DNA from: Neisseria zalophi
GTDB taxonomy: Bacteria > Pseudomonadota > Gammaproteobacteria > Burkholderiales > Neisseriaceae
DNA: 64,000 bases
Reading direction: 5' to 3'
Assembly (NCBI RefSeq): GCF_008807015.1
Contig: NZ_CP031700.1
Span: forward strand, 1,947,014-2,011,013
Part shown: positions 24,035-33,292 of the stretch, piece after piece
Position numbering within the stretch: position 1 is the stretch's first letter
Layout: each line of letters starts with the position of its first letter
Position numbers and translations under genes: made by a program
Notes under the pieces: generated by a model
The model's input: only the letters and a program-made list of their open reading frames with translations
What the model was told of the DNA's origin: nothing
The model's database searches: none

Positions 24035-26359
24035 TTGGCTCGTTTATTTTCATACAAACCGCTGGTGCTGGCATTAAGTGTCGGCTTTAGCGCAGCAACG
24101 GCACATGCCGAAGAACTGTCTTTAGGCGATACCAGCCTGACCTGTTCGCCCGCAAAACTGAAAACTTATGCGGAATTAGCCGCCATGCCTGAAGTGAAAC
24201 GCAGTGGCGGCAGCCCTCTGCCCACCGACTACACCCGCATCACAGCCGATAAAGTGGAAGGGCAAACCGGGGTAAAGGTTCGGGCGGAAGGTGATGTGAT
24301 TATCGAGCGCAACAGCGACGTACTCAATGCGCAGTGGGTCGATTATGATCAAACGCGCGATGTGGTTACTGCAGGCGACAAGTTTACTCTGTATCAAAAC
24401 GGCGCAACTGTAAACGGTGAAAATGTCGAATACAATCTTTCAGACGGCACTGGTATTTCCCACAACGCCCGCGTGGAAGCCGAGCATGAAGGCCGCCGCC
24501 TGCAAAGTGTCAGCGAAACTGCAGAAATGCAGGGCGACGGCCGCTACCGCTTAACCAATACCCAATTCAACACTTGCCAACCGGGTGATGCCAGCTGGTT
24601 TATTAAAGCGAAAAGTATTGAAACCGATGAGAATACCGGTATCGGCGTAGCCAAAGGCGCTTCCCTTGTATTCGGCGGTGTACCCGTTCTTTATCTGCCG
24701 TGGGTAGATTTCCCCATCAACGGCAACCGTAAAAGCGGCCTGCTGGTACCGACATTATCCGGCGGTTCCGACGGTTTGGAACTTGATATCCCCTATTATC
24801 TGAACCTTGCCCCCAACTATGATGCCACCATTGCACCGGGGATTATCAGCAGCCGCGGGGTGCGTGTAGGCGGCCAATTCCGTTACCTTAACGAGAAATT
24901 TGGCGGACAGGTAGAGGGCAACTGGATGCCGCACGACCGCAAAAGCGAACATAACAACCGTTATCAAATCAAGCTTGATCACCGCCAACAGCTTTCCGAA
25001 AAACTCAAAGGCGGTATCGAATACAATCAAGTTTCCGACGATGACTACTACCGCGATTTCTACGACCGCGAAGACATCGCCCGTAACGTCAACTTAAACC
25101 GACAGGCTTGGTTGAATTATAACGACCGCCTATGGGGCGGCTCGTTCAGCGGTTATTTAAGCGCACAAAAATACCAAACACTGGCCAATGCCGACGGCTA
25201 TAAAGACGAGCCTTATGCCATTCTGCCGCGCCTCTCCGCCCAGTGGGAGAAAAATGCCGGTAACGCCCAGATTAATGTATTCGGCCAATTCACCCGTTTC
25301 GAACACGATGAAAAACAAGATGGCAGCCGCCTTGTGCTCTACCCCAGCATTAAATGGGATTTCCATAACCAATGGGGTTATATACGGCCGAAAGTCGGCG
25401 TACATGCCACTTATTACGACTTAAACCGTTTTGATGCGACACCTTCGCGTAAAGTGTCTCGTACACTGCCGATTATCAATATCGACAGCGGCATGACATT
25501 CGAACGTAAAACGTCGTTCTTCAACAACGATTACGTCCAAACCATTGAGCCGCGCTTATTCTACAACTATATTCCGACCAAATCGCAAAACGACCTACCC
25601 AACTTCGATACCTCTGAAAACAGTTTCACCTATGCGCAGCTTTTCAGGGAAAACCTCTACTCGGGTAACGACCGTATCAACTCGGCCAACAGCATCTCCG
25701 CTGCTGTACAAACCCGACTGCTCAACCCGAATAACGGCTCAGAGCTATTCCGTGCCGGTATCGGACAAAAATTCTATCTGACCAATGATAACGTTTTGGC
25801 CGACGGCACCATCAGCAGCTATCCGCGCCACCGTTCTGATATCGTAGCCTTTGCCAATGGCAATGTCAGCGACAGCGTGCGTGTTGATTTTGACATCCAC
25901 TATAATGAAAACGAAAAAAGAGCCGAGAGTTATTCGGCCGGCATCCGCTACAACCCAGAGCCCGGTAAAACATTAAGCGCACGTTATAAATACGGCCGTA
26001 ATGAAAAAATTTATCTGCAAAAAAACGGTGAGTATTTTTATGACCAGCTCAGCCAGATCGACTTAGCCGCCCAATGGCCGATTAAGAAAAACTGGTATGC
26101 CGTTGCCCGTTATAACTACGAAATTAAGGCAAAAAAACCACTTGAAATGCTTGCCGGTATTGAATATAAAAATGATTGCGGCTGCTGGAGTGCCAGTGTG
26201 GTCGGCCAACGTTATGTAACCGGCCTAAACACTAAGAAAAATGCCGTATTCTTTAATCTCCAACTCAAGGATTTAAGCAATCTGGGCAAAAATCCTTTTG
26301 AAAAACTCCGCTTAGCCATCCCCGGTTACAGCAAAACAAATGAGGTAGTCAGACCATGA
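24035..26359 (+). CDS. lptD: LPS-assembly outer-membrane protein
   Basis: The 774-residue protein inserts lipopolysaccharide into the outer leaflet together with LptE. The start is TTG at 24035 (product begins MARLFSYKPLVLAL), with AAGGTGAG just before it; no ATG fits. Signal peptide to about residue 25, then the N-terminal jellyroll domain (ITADKVEGQTGVKVRAEGDV...) and the C-terminal beta barrel. Cysteines occur in the early TCSP, NTCQPG and late NDCGCWS segments, as needed for the inter-domain disulfides. Overlaps surA by 4 bp (ATGA). Confidence 0.93.
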   Translation: MARLFSYKPLVLALSVGFSAATAHAEELSLGDTSLTCSPAKLKTYAELAAMPEVKRSGGSPLPTDYTRITADKVEGQTGVKVRAEGDVIIERNSDVLNAQWVDYDQTRDVVTAGDKFTLYQNGATVNGENVEYNLSDGTGISHNARVEAEHEGRRLQSVSETAEMQGDGRYRLTNTQFNTCQPGDASWFIKAKSIETDENTGIGVAKGASLVFGGVPVLYLPWVDFPINGNRKSGLLVPTLSGGSDGLELDIPYYLNLAPNYDATIAPGIISSRGVRVGGQFRYLNEKFGGQVEGNWMPHDRKSEHNNRYQIKLDHRQQLSEKLKGGIEYNQVSDDDYYRDFYDREDIARNVNLNRQAWLNYNDRLWGGSFSGYLSAQKYQTLANADGYKDEPYAILPRLSAQWEKNAGNAQINVFGQFTRFEHDEKQDGSRLVLYPSIKWDFHNQWGYIRPKVGVHATYYDLNRFDATPSRKVSRTLPIINIDSGMTFERKTSFFNNDYVQTIEPRLFYNYIPTKSQNDLPNFDTSENSFTYAQLFRENLYSGNDRINSANSISAAVQTRLLNPNNGSELFRAGIGQKFYLTNDNVLADGTISSYPRHRSDIVAFANGNVSDSVRVDFDIHYNENEKRAESYSAGIRYNPEPGKTLSARYKYGRNEKIYLQKNGEYFYDQLSQIDLAAQWPIKKNWYAVARYNYEIKAKKPLEMLAGIEYKNDCGCWSASVVGQRYVTGLNTKKNAVFFNLQLKDLSNLGKNPFEKLRLAIPGYSKTNEVVRP

Positions 26360-27312
26360 AATTTAAACCCTTAATACTTGCCGCAACCTTAGGCCTTGCT
26401 TTTCAGAGCATACACGCTGCTGAAGTCAAACAAGTAGACGGCATTGCAGCCATCGCCGGTAATGAAGTTATTACTCAACGCGATGTACGTCAGGCTATGG
26501 CCGAAGCCCGAAGACAGCTAGGCAAAACCAATATCAATGAAGAAGAATTACGCGCCCAAGTTATGCGGCAGTTAATCGACCAAGCCATTGTTTTGCAAGC
26601 CGGCAAACGCCGTAATATCACTGCAACCGAAATAGAAATAGATGATGCATTGGCCAATATCGCCCGTGCACAAAAAACCACGGTCGACAATCTCTATGCC
26701 CAAGGTGCTAAAAACGGAGCCAGCAAAGCCGCTATCCGCCGCAGTATTGCCGATAGCATCATTATCAATAAAGTACAGCAACAGGCCATTCTGCAATATA
26801 GCCGTGTCAGCGATGCTGAAATTAACGAAACCATTGCCAGAGCACGTGAACAAGGCATAACCCTCCCTGCAGGCGAACCGTTGCGTCAATACCATGCCCA
26901 ACATATTTTGTTGAAAGCGGAAAGCGACAATGCCTTTAAAGCCGCCGAAAGCAGCATCCGTAAAATTCACAAACAAGCCGCCGACGGTGCCGATTTCTCT
27001 GCATTGGCACGTCAATACTCACAAGACGGCAGCGCCCAAAACGGTGGTGATTTAGGCTGGTTTTCAGACGGCCAAATGGTGCCTGAGTTTGAAACCGCCG
27101 TACACGGCCTGCAACCGGGACAAGTCAGCCGCCCAATCCGTACACAATATGGTTGGCACATTATCAAACTAAACGATATCCGCGACAGCGGCACACCCGA
27201 AGAACGCCAGCGTGAAGCCGTCCGCCAATATATTGCCCAGCAAAAAGCTGCCCAAGCAGCAGATAATCTGATGAAAGAGTTATACGAAAGCACTCATGTT
27301 GAAATCCGTTAA
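26356..27312 (+). CDS. surA: Periplasmic peptidyl-prolyl isomerase / chaperone
   Basis: The 318-residue protein has a signal peptide to about residue 21 (QSIHA/AE), a SurA N-terminal domain (VDGIAAIAGNEVITQRDV) and one parvulin domain (YHAQHILLKAE ... GGDLGWFSDGQMVPEFE ... YGWHIIKLND). It helps fold outer-membrane proteins, including LptD, with which it is translationally coupled. It is shorter than E. coli SurA because it has one rotamase domain rather than two. Terminates at the inverted DUS at 27366-27399. Confidence 0.88.
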   Translation: MKFKPLILAATLGLAFQSIHAAEVKQVDGIAAIAGNEVITQRDVRQAMAEARRQLGKTNINEEELRAQVMRQLIDQAIVLQAGKRRNITATEIEIDDALANIARAQKTTVDNLYAQGAKNGASKAAIRRSIADSIIINKVQQQAILQYSRVSDAEINETIARAREQGITLPAGEPLRQYHAQHILLKAESDNAFKAAESSIRKIHKQAADGADFSALARQYSQDGSAQNGGDLGWFSDGQMVPEFETAVHGLQPGQVSRPIRTQYGWHIIKLNDIRDSGTPEERQREAVRQYIAQQKAAQAADNLMKELYESTHVEIR

Positions 27313-27365
27313 ATCAGGTTGAATATAAATCACTACCTGATAACAATATGGCATGATTAATCAAT

Positions 27366-27399
27366 AAAGGCCGTCTGAAATATTTTCAGACGGCCTTTT
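27366..27399 (+). terminator. Inverted DUS terminator after lptD-surA
   Basis: AAAGGCCGTCTGAAA and its complement with a TAT loop, followed by TTTTATAA, 54 bp after surA. Between here and the gap promoter (27400-27533) there is only one more lone DUS near 27455. Confidence 0.85.
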
Positions 27400-27533
27400 A
27401 TAATGAATTACCAAACCGCATAACTTTACTTTTCATATAGCATATCCCCCGCTTTTCAGACGGCCTTCGGGAACATATTCAAATAATTATCATCATAATA
27501 CGGCGGAGTCGGCCGGTCTGCTGCAATTACACC

Positions 27534-27564
27534 TTGACTACATCTCGCTACACCGCGTTATAAT
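27534..27564 (+). promoter_or_regulatory. Sigma70 promoter of gap
   Basis: TTGACT (27534-27539) and a perfect TATAAT (27559-27564) with a 19-bp spacer lie 78 bp ahead of the gap start codon. The spacer is longer than ideal; no operator was recognised. Confidence 0.55.
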
Positions 27565-27641
27565 TCGTTTTTGTCAGCAGATGCCGTGATTCGGACGGCC
27601 TGCATATTGTCTAATCTCAAACCACAAAAAGGAACGAAAAA

Positions 27642-28670
27642 ATGGGCATTAAGATTGCCATCAACGGTTATGGCCGTATCGGACGTCAGGTATTAAGAGC
27701 AATCTACGATTACAAACTAGACAACCAACTTGAAGTTGTCGCCATCAATGCCAGCGGCAGCTTAGAAACCAATGCCCATATCACCAAATTCGACACTGTT
27801 CACGGCCAATTTGCCGCCGATATTTCCCACGATGAAAACCATTTGATTATCAACGGTAAAAAAATCCCGTTTTTCTCTACCCGCAATCCCGCCGAGCTGC
27901 CTTGGGAAATGTTGGGCGTTGATTTGGTGATGGAATGTACCGGCGCATTTACCAGTAAGGCCGCGGCTAAAGTCCACTTGGAAGCAGGCGCCAAAAAAGT
28001 ATTGATTTCTTCACCCGGCGGCGACGATGTCGATGCCACCATTGTTTACGGCGTGAACCACGATGTTTTAACCCCTGAAATGACTGTTGTTTCCAATGCA
28101 TCCTGCACCACCAACTGCTTAGCTCCCGTTGCCAAAGCTCTGCATGAAGGTATCGGTATCAATAAAGGCCTGATGACTACTATCCACGCCTTAACCAACG
28201 ACCAAAACATTACCGACGTACGCCACAAAGATTTGCGCCGTGCCCGCAGTGGTATGGAAAACATGATTCCCACTAAAACAGGTGCCGCCAAAGCCGTCGG
28301 CTTGGTATTGCCCGAGCTCAAAGGCCGCTTAGACGGTTTAGCCATCCGCGTACCGACCATCAATGTTTCTTTGGTTGACCTGAGCTTCGAAGCTGCCCGC
28401 GATACTACCGTGGAAGAAATTAACGGCATTCTGAAAGCCGCTTCCGAAAACGGAATGAAAAATATCCTCAAATACAATACCTTGCCACTGGTGTCTATGG
28501 ACTTCAACCACACCACCCAAGCCAGCACCTTCGACAGTACACTCACCAAAGTGACTGACGGCAATATGGTGAAAGTATTCTCTTGGTATGACAACGAATG
28601 GGGCTTTAGCTGCCAAATGCTGAACACGGCACGCGCTATGTTCGGTCTTGAAGTTACCCCGTTTAAATAA
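27642..28670 (+). CDS. gapA: Glyceraldehyde-3-phosphate dehydrogenase, type I
   Basis: The 342-residue cytosolic glycolytic/gluconeogenic enzyme has the NAD site [18 protein letters not shown] at the N-terminus and the catalytic cysteine in [12 protein letters not shown] (near residue 155), followed by [11 protein letters not shown] and the C-terminal WYDNEWGFS. The segment [21 protein letters not shown] is typical of beta-proteobacterial Gap proteins. AAAAAGGAACG precedes the ATG. Neisseria carry more than one gap paralogue; which one this is cannot be settled here. Confidence 0.93.
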   Translation: MGIKIAINGYGRIGRQVLRAIYDYKLDNQLEVVAINASGSLETNAHITKFDTVHGQFAADISHDENHLIINGKKIPFFSTRNPAELPWEMLGVDLVMECTGAFTSKAAAKVHLEAGAKKVLISSPGGDDVDATIVYGVNHDVLTPEMTVVSNASCTTNCLAPVAKALHEGIGINKGLMTTIHALTNDQNITDVRHKDLRRARSGMENMIPTKTGAAKAVGLVLPELKGRLDGLAIRVPTINVSLVDLSFEAARDTTVEEINGILKAASENGMKNILKYNTLPLVSMDFNHTTQASTFDSTLTKVTDGNMVKVFSWYDNEWGFSCQMLNTARAMFGLEVTPFK

Positions 28671-28686
28671 GCGTTTCCGCTTTATC

Positions 28687-28724
28687 AAAAAAAGCCGTCT
28701 GAAAACATTTCAGACGGCTTTTTT
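28687..28724 (+). terminator. Inverted DUS terminator after gap
   Basis: AAAAAAGCCGTCTGAAA and TTTCAGACGGCTTTTTT form a long stem with an ACAT loop and U-run. A further lone DUS follows at 28732-28743. Confidence 0.88.
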
Positions 28725-28867
28725 ATAGGCCTTTCAGACGGCCTTTTAGCCAATTATCCAATAAAACCGTTAAATTTTCATTTTGCTTTCATAATGCCCT
28801 GCTCTTTAAGCTATTTGATAAATTTGGTAAACTGTTTTTTCCTATGCCTTATAGAAACGAATTCCCC

Positions 28868-29947
28868 ATGAAAAAAAACGCCATTATCGCCCTTTCTGCC
28901 GCTGCGTTAGCTTTGGTTGCATGCAGTACTCAGGAAAATAAAGCCTCCGAACCGAAAGAAACACCGATTAAGCCTACCGTGCAACGCCCTGCTTTCGACC
29001 CTAATGCCGAATCGGTTGCTATCAGTGGTTTTAACGGCAATACCAATGTACAGCGTTTTATCAGCCACGAAGCGGCCAACGGGCAATTCAGCCGCACGGA
29101 ACTACAAAGCTTTTTCGACGGTGTGATCTATAAAGGCAATATTATTAATATTATGAACCGCCCCGGCACCTCACGCCCGTGGTATGAGTTCCGCAACGGC
29201 AATGCTAGTGCCAGCAAAATCAATAAAGGCAAAAGCTTCTACGCACAACATAAAAACACCATCGACTCAGCCGCCCGCAGCTACGGCGTCCCCCCTGAAA
29301 TCATTGTGGCCATTCTCGGCATCGAAACCAACTACGGCACCAACACCGGCAGCTTCCGTGTGGCCGACTCTTTAAGCACACTGGCTTTCGACTACCCCCG
29401 CCGTGCCGATTTTTTCCAAAAAGAATTACACGAATTTTTGCTAATGGCCAAAGAAGAAAAAAAAGACATATACAGCTTTAAAGGCAGCTATGCCGGCGCC
29501 ATGGGTATGCCGCAGTTTATGCCCTCCAGCTTCCGCAAATATGCGGTCGATTTCGATGGCGACGGCTACCACGATATCTGGAATAATATCGGCGATGTGG
29601 CCGCATCGGTGGCCAATTATATGAAAGCACACGGTTGGAAACCTAACGGTAAAATGATTGTACCGGTCAGCCTGAATATCACCCAAGAACTGCAAAATAT
29701 TATCGACGAAAAAACCGCCCTCACCCGCACCGTCGGCGAACTCAAACGCTTAGGTGTACGACCGCAGGAAGTGGTCGACGACAATGAAAAAGCCATTCTC
29801 TACCGTTTGGAAACCGCACCGGGCGTTTATGAATACTTTATCGGCCTCCATAATTTCTATACGGTTTGGCAATACAACCACAGCCGCATGTATGTAACTG
29901 CCGTGCGCGATATTGCCAACGGCGTCGGCGGCGGCTACCGTTTATAA
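28868..29947 (+). CDS. mltB: Lytic murein transglycosylase B, lipoprotein
   Basis: The 359-residue protein starts at ATG 28868 (MKKNAIIALSAAALALVACS), which gives a lipobox LVAC with the lipidated cysteine at residue 20; an in-frame ATG eight codons earlier would disturb the signal peptide. The catalytic glutamate is in ILGIETNYGTNTGSF, and GAMGMPQFMPSSFRKYAVD plus DIWNNIGDVAASVANY are MltB-family blocks. Cleaves glycan strands with 1,6-anhydro product formation at the inner face of the outer membrane. Confidence 0.88.
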   Translation: MKKNAIIALSAAALALVACSTQENKASEPKETPIKPTVQRPAFDPNAESVAISGFNGNTNVQRFISHEAANGQFSRTELQSFFDGVIYKGNIINIMNRPGTSRPWYEFRNGNASASKINKGKSFYAQHKNTIDSAARSYGVPPEIIVAILGIETNYGTNTGSFRVADSLSTLAFDYPRRADFFQKELHEFLLMAKEEKKDIYSFKGSYAGAMGMPQFMPSSFRKYAVDFDGDGYHDIWNNIGDVAASVANYMKAHGWKPNGKMIVPVSLNITQELQNIIDEKTALTRTVGELKRLGVRPQEVVDDNEKAILYRLETAPGVYEYFIGLHNFYTVWQYNHSRMYVTAVRDIANGVGGGYRL

Positions 29948-29974
29948 ACGCAGCCCGATGTCTAGCCCAAGCAC

Positions 29975-30001
29975 AGCCGCTGTCTGACCGCAGCGGCTTT
30001 C
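29975..30001 (+). terminator. Weak hairpin after mltB
   Basis: AGCCGCTG and CAGCGGCT form an 8-bp stem with an eight-base loop followed by TTTCATCTG. It is not DUS based; the U-run is poor. Confidence 0.45.
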
Positions 30002-30104
30002 ATCTGTTCGGCAAGCGCACTGACAACGGCAAAAAATGTTAGAATAAGCTGCCGTAAAAAGCACCAACCGCCGTCTCCCTATTTCACGGAAATAAAACGA
30101 ATCT

Positions 30105-32228
30105 ATGGCTTATCAAGTTCTCGCCCGCAAGTGGCGGCCTAAAACCTTTGCCGATTTGGTCGGACAGGAACACGTTGTCAAAGCATTGCGCAATGCCTTA
30201 GACAAAGGCCGTCTGCATCATGCCTATCTGCTCACCGGTACACGCGGCGTGGGCAAAACCACCATCGCCCGTATTCTGGCCAAAAGCTTAAACTGCGAAA
30301 ACGCAAGCCATGGCGAACCCTGCGGCGTATGCCAGAGTTGCACCCAAATCGATGCCGGCCGTTATGTTGATCTGCTTGAAATCGATGCGGCTTCCAATAC
30401 CGGTATCGACAATATCCGCGAAGTATTGGAAAACGCCCAATACGCCCCCACCGCCGGCAAATACAAAGTCTATATTATCGATGAAGTGCACATGCTTTCC
30501 AAAAGCGCGTTTAACGCCATGCTAAAAACATTGGAAGAGCCGCCCGAGCATGTGAAATTTATCTTAGCCACCACCGACCCGCACAAGGTTCCGATTACCG
30601 TTTTAAGCCGTTGCCTACAATTCGTATTACGCAATATGACTTCGCAACAGGTTGCCGACCATCTCGCCCATGTGCTGACCGTAGAAAACATTCCGTTCGA
30701 ACAGCCCGCGCTGCAACTGCTCGGGCGCGCCGCCATGGGTTCGATGCGCGATGCCTTAAGCCTGCTCGACCAAGCGATTGCTATGGGCTCCGGCAGCGTA
30801 ACCGAACAAGACATCCGCCAAATGATAGGTGCGGTTGACAAACATTATCTCTACGAACTGCTGCAAGGCATTGTCAATCAAGATGGCGAAGCCCTGTTGC
30901 GCACCGCACAAGATATGGCCGCCCGCGCCATCGGTTTCGACAGCGCCTTGAGCGAATTGGCCATGCTGTTGCAACGGCTGGCACTCATCAAAACCGTTCC
31001 CGCCGCGCTAGCCGACGACCCCGAACGCGATGCCCTGCTGCGCTTTGCCCAATATCTCGGCGACGAACAAATCCAGCTTTACTATCAATGTGCCATTCAC
31101 GGCAAACAAGATTTAAGCTTGGCGCCCGACGAATATGCCGGTTTTGTGATGACGTTGCTGCGTATGCTGGCTTTCGCCCCCATCGCCGCCAAAGCCCATG
31201 CCCCCGACGGCGTTATCGAAGGCACCCAACTGCATGCTCCGGTTTACCAACAACCTGCCACCCCAATGCCAGTAGTATCCGAAGCTCAGCCTGAAGAACC
31301 CCATACCGCGCCGCACAACCAGCCAATCGACGGCGACGAAGACGATACCCCGCCATGGCAAGACGAGCCGGAAACCGCCGTTGCCGACAACCATACGCTT
31401 GAAAATATTCAGACGGCCGAATCACAACCGGCACCGCAATCAGACAATATAGAACCTGTAACGCCCGATAATGCTGTTGAAGCAACAACTGCGGAACCCT
31501 TGCTGACCGAGCCGTCGCAACCGGAAACACAATCCGTTTCCGAAATCGTCAGCCATAATACAGCAACACCTATTCAGACGGCCTCGATACAAGAAACACG
31601 CACGCCAGAACCAGAAAATAACCTTATAGAAGCCGATAACGAGCCGCCTTATATTGCTGAAACCGAGCCAGAGCCTGACAACTATTCCGATGCCGATGAT
31701 AGCGATGAATACGCTCCGCAACAGCCGTCTGAAATACCATTACCCGCTGCCCTAACAAACAGCGAAGAAAGCGAAGAGCCCGAAGACACGGAAGAACATG
31801 CTTTTATTCCGTTACCTGAATTCGCCCCCGAAAACTGGGCGGGCATCAGCAAACGGCTTGCCCCGAAACTCGGTGCCGCCCAAATGCTGACCCAACACGC
31901 CGCATGGACGCGCTATGATGCCGAAAACCATCTGATGATATTGGCACTCACCGACGAAGCACGCGCCACCACCAATAAAGACCGCTTGGAAAAAGTCCGC
32001 AGCACGTTGGCCGATGCCTACGGCATCACTCTGAAATTGCAAACCGAACCATGGCGCGACGATGCCGGCTGGGAAACCCCGACAATGCGCCATAAACGCT
32101 TGCAGCAGGAAGGCCGCCGACAAGCGCAGGATTTACTCGAAGCAGACCCTGCCGCACAGCAGATTCTCAGCTTATTTGAAGCAGAATGGCTGCCCGAAAC
32201 ATTAGAATTAACCGACTCGCAGGAATAA
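30105..32228 (+). CDS. dnaX: DNA polymerase III subunits gamma and tau
   Basis: The 707-residue clamp-loader ATPase has Walker A GTRGVGKTT (near residue 45), a zinc module (CENASHGEPCGVCQSC) and IIDEVHMLSKSAFNAMLKTLEEPP with the Walker B and sensor region. An acidic, Pro/Glu-rich linker (about 400-560) leads to the tau C-terminal domain. Two short IQTA segments of the linker (near 31410 and 31570) are encoded by DUS. ybaB follows, as in most Proteobacteria. Confidence 0.94.
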   Translation: MAYQVLARKWRPKTFADLVGQEHVVKALRNALDKGRLHHAYLLTGTRGVGKTTIARILAKSLNCENASHGEPCGVCQSCTQIDAGRYVDLLEIDAASNTGIDNIREVLENAQYAPTAGKYKVYIIDEVHMLSKSAFNAMLKTLEEPPEHVKFILATTDPHKVPITVLSRCLQFVLRNMTSQQVADHLAHVLTVENIPFEQPALQLLGRAAMGSMRDALSLLDQAIAMGSGSVTEQDIRQMIGAVDKHYLYELLQGIVNQDGEALLRTAQDMAARAIGFDSALSELAMLLQRLALIKTVPAALADDPERDALLRFAQYLGDEQIQLYYQCAIHGKQDLSLAPDEYAGFVMTLLRMLAFAPIAAKAHAPDGVIEGTQLHAPVYQQPATPMPVVSEAQPEEPHTAPHNQPIDGDEDDTPPWQDEPETAVADNHTLENIQTAESQPAPQSDNIEPVTPDNAVEATTAEPLLTEPSQPETQSVSEIVSHNTATPIQTASIQETRTPEPENNLIEADNEPPYIAETEPEPDNYSDADDSDEYAPQQPSEIPLPAALTNSEESEEPEDTEEHAFIPLPEFAPENWAGISKRLAPKLGAAQMLTQHAAWTRYDAENHLMILALTDEARATTNKDRLEKVRSTLADAYGITLKLQTEPWRDDAGWETPTMRHKRLQQEGRRQAQDLLEADPAAQQILSLFEAEWLPETLELTDSQE

Positions 32229-32234
32229 AGACTT

Positions 32235-32272
32235 AGGCCGTCTGAAAGCCATTCGATTATTTCAGACGGCCT
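32235..32272 (+). terminator. Inverted DUS after dnaX
   Basis: AGGCCGTCTGAAA and TTTCAGACGGCCT with a 12-base loop lie between dnaX and ybaB. There is no U-run, so it may attenuate rather than end transcription. Confidence 0.55.
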
Positions 32273-32362
32273 GCACAAAAAACACGGAAACAGCGGCAGC
32301 TTGTGATGCCGCCTTTCCAACTGTATCATCCAACCTTTTATTGAAAACAGGAGTATCAAACC

Positions 32363-32698
32363 ATGTTCGGAAAAGCCGGATTAGGCGGCCTGATGAAGCA
32401 GGCGCAACAAATGCAGGAAAACATGAAAAAAGCCCAAGCCAAACTGGCGGAAACCGAAGTGAACGGTGAAGCAGGCAACGGCTTGGTGAAAGTCACCATG
32501 ACATGCAATCATGTACTCCGCAAAATCGACATTAACGAAGAGCTAATTCAGGAAGCCGCCGACGATAAAGAAATGCTGGAAGATTTAATTCTGGCCGCCA
32601 TCAATGATGCCAGCGCACAGGCCGAAGAAACCACCAATAAAACCATGGGCGCCTTCACGCAAGGCCTACCCGCCGGTATGGGCGACTTTTTCCGTTAA
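32363..32698 (+). CDS. ybaB: YbaB/EbfC nucleoid-associated protein
   Basis: The 111-residue protein begins [23 protein letters not shown], with the long N-terminal helix and the central beta element ([20 protein letters not shown]) of the family. It binds DNA as a dimer. The gene is conserved after dnaX. AACAGGAGTATC gives the ribosome-binding site. Confidence 0.9.
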   Translation: MFGKAGLGGLMKQAQQMQENMKKAQAKLAETEVNGEAGNGLVKVTMTCNHVLRKIDINEELIQEAADDKEMLEDLILAAINDASAQAEETTNKTMGAFTQGLPAGMGDFFR

Positions 32699-32773
32699 TA
32701 CACCCCGCACATCATATAAACAATCAACCGGTTTACCAATATCGGTTTTCACACCATATAAGAAAGGACACTT

Positions 32774-33184
32774 ATGGGTTTAATGGATTCTCTCATCGGC
32801 GCCGCCACTTCAGCAATCGGTGGCAACAGCCAACAAAGCACCGCTATTCAAATGGTTTTGGACTTAGTACAGCGCAGCGGCGGCGTAGGCAGCCTGATCA
32901 GCAAATTGCAACAAGGCGGTTTGGGCGATGCCTTACAAAGCTGGATTTCTACCGGCAGCAACCAAAGCGTATCAGGTAGCGAAGTCCAATCCGCACTCGG
33001 CAGCGGTATGGTTCAGGAAGTGGCTTCTAAATTCGGCATGGATGGCAATCAGGCCGGTGATTTGCTGGCACAATATCTGCCCAATCTGGTCGACAGTACC
33101 ACGCCGAACGGCTCCGCCCAAGATGCCGATGGTTTCGGCTTGGATGATATCGCTTCGTTATTGATGAAAAACTTTATCAAATAA
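32774..33184 (+). CDS. YidB-like DUF937 protein
   Basis: The 136-residue cytosolic protein is rich in Gly, Ser and Gln (GLMDSLIGAATSAIGGNSQQ, GGLGDALQSWISTGSN, then VASKFGMDGNQAGDLLAQYLP). This is the DUF937/YidB family, whose function is not established. AAGAAAGGACAC precedes the ATG. It ends 56 bp before a bidirectional terminator. Confidence 0.85.
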   Translation: MGLMDSLIGAATSAIGGNSQQSTAIQMVLDLVQRSGGVGSLISKLQQGGLGDALQSWISTGSNQSVSGSEVQSALGSGMVQEVASKFGMDGNQAGDLLAQYLPNLVDSTTPNGSAQDADGFGLDDIASLLMKNFIK

Positions 33185-33240
33185 TTTTTTATCATATTTG
33201 TAAAGCATTCGTATACTTCATCAATATTAAACCAAATATA

Positions 33241-33278
33241 AAACGAGGCCGTCTGAAACTTTTCAGACGGCCTCGTTT
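33241..33278. terminator. Bidirectional inverted DUS terminator
   Basis: A perfect 18-bp stem (AAACGAGGCCGTCTGAAA and its complement) with a two-base loop between the convergent yidB-like gene and infB. It serves both strands. Confidence 0.9.
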
Positions 33279-33292
33279 ATTCAAAACGCCAA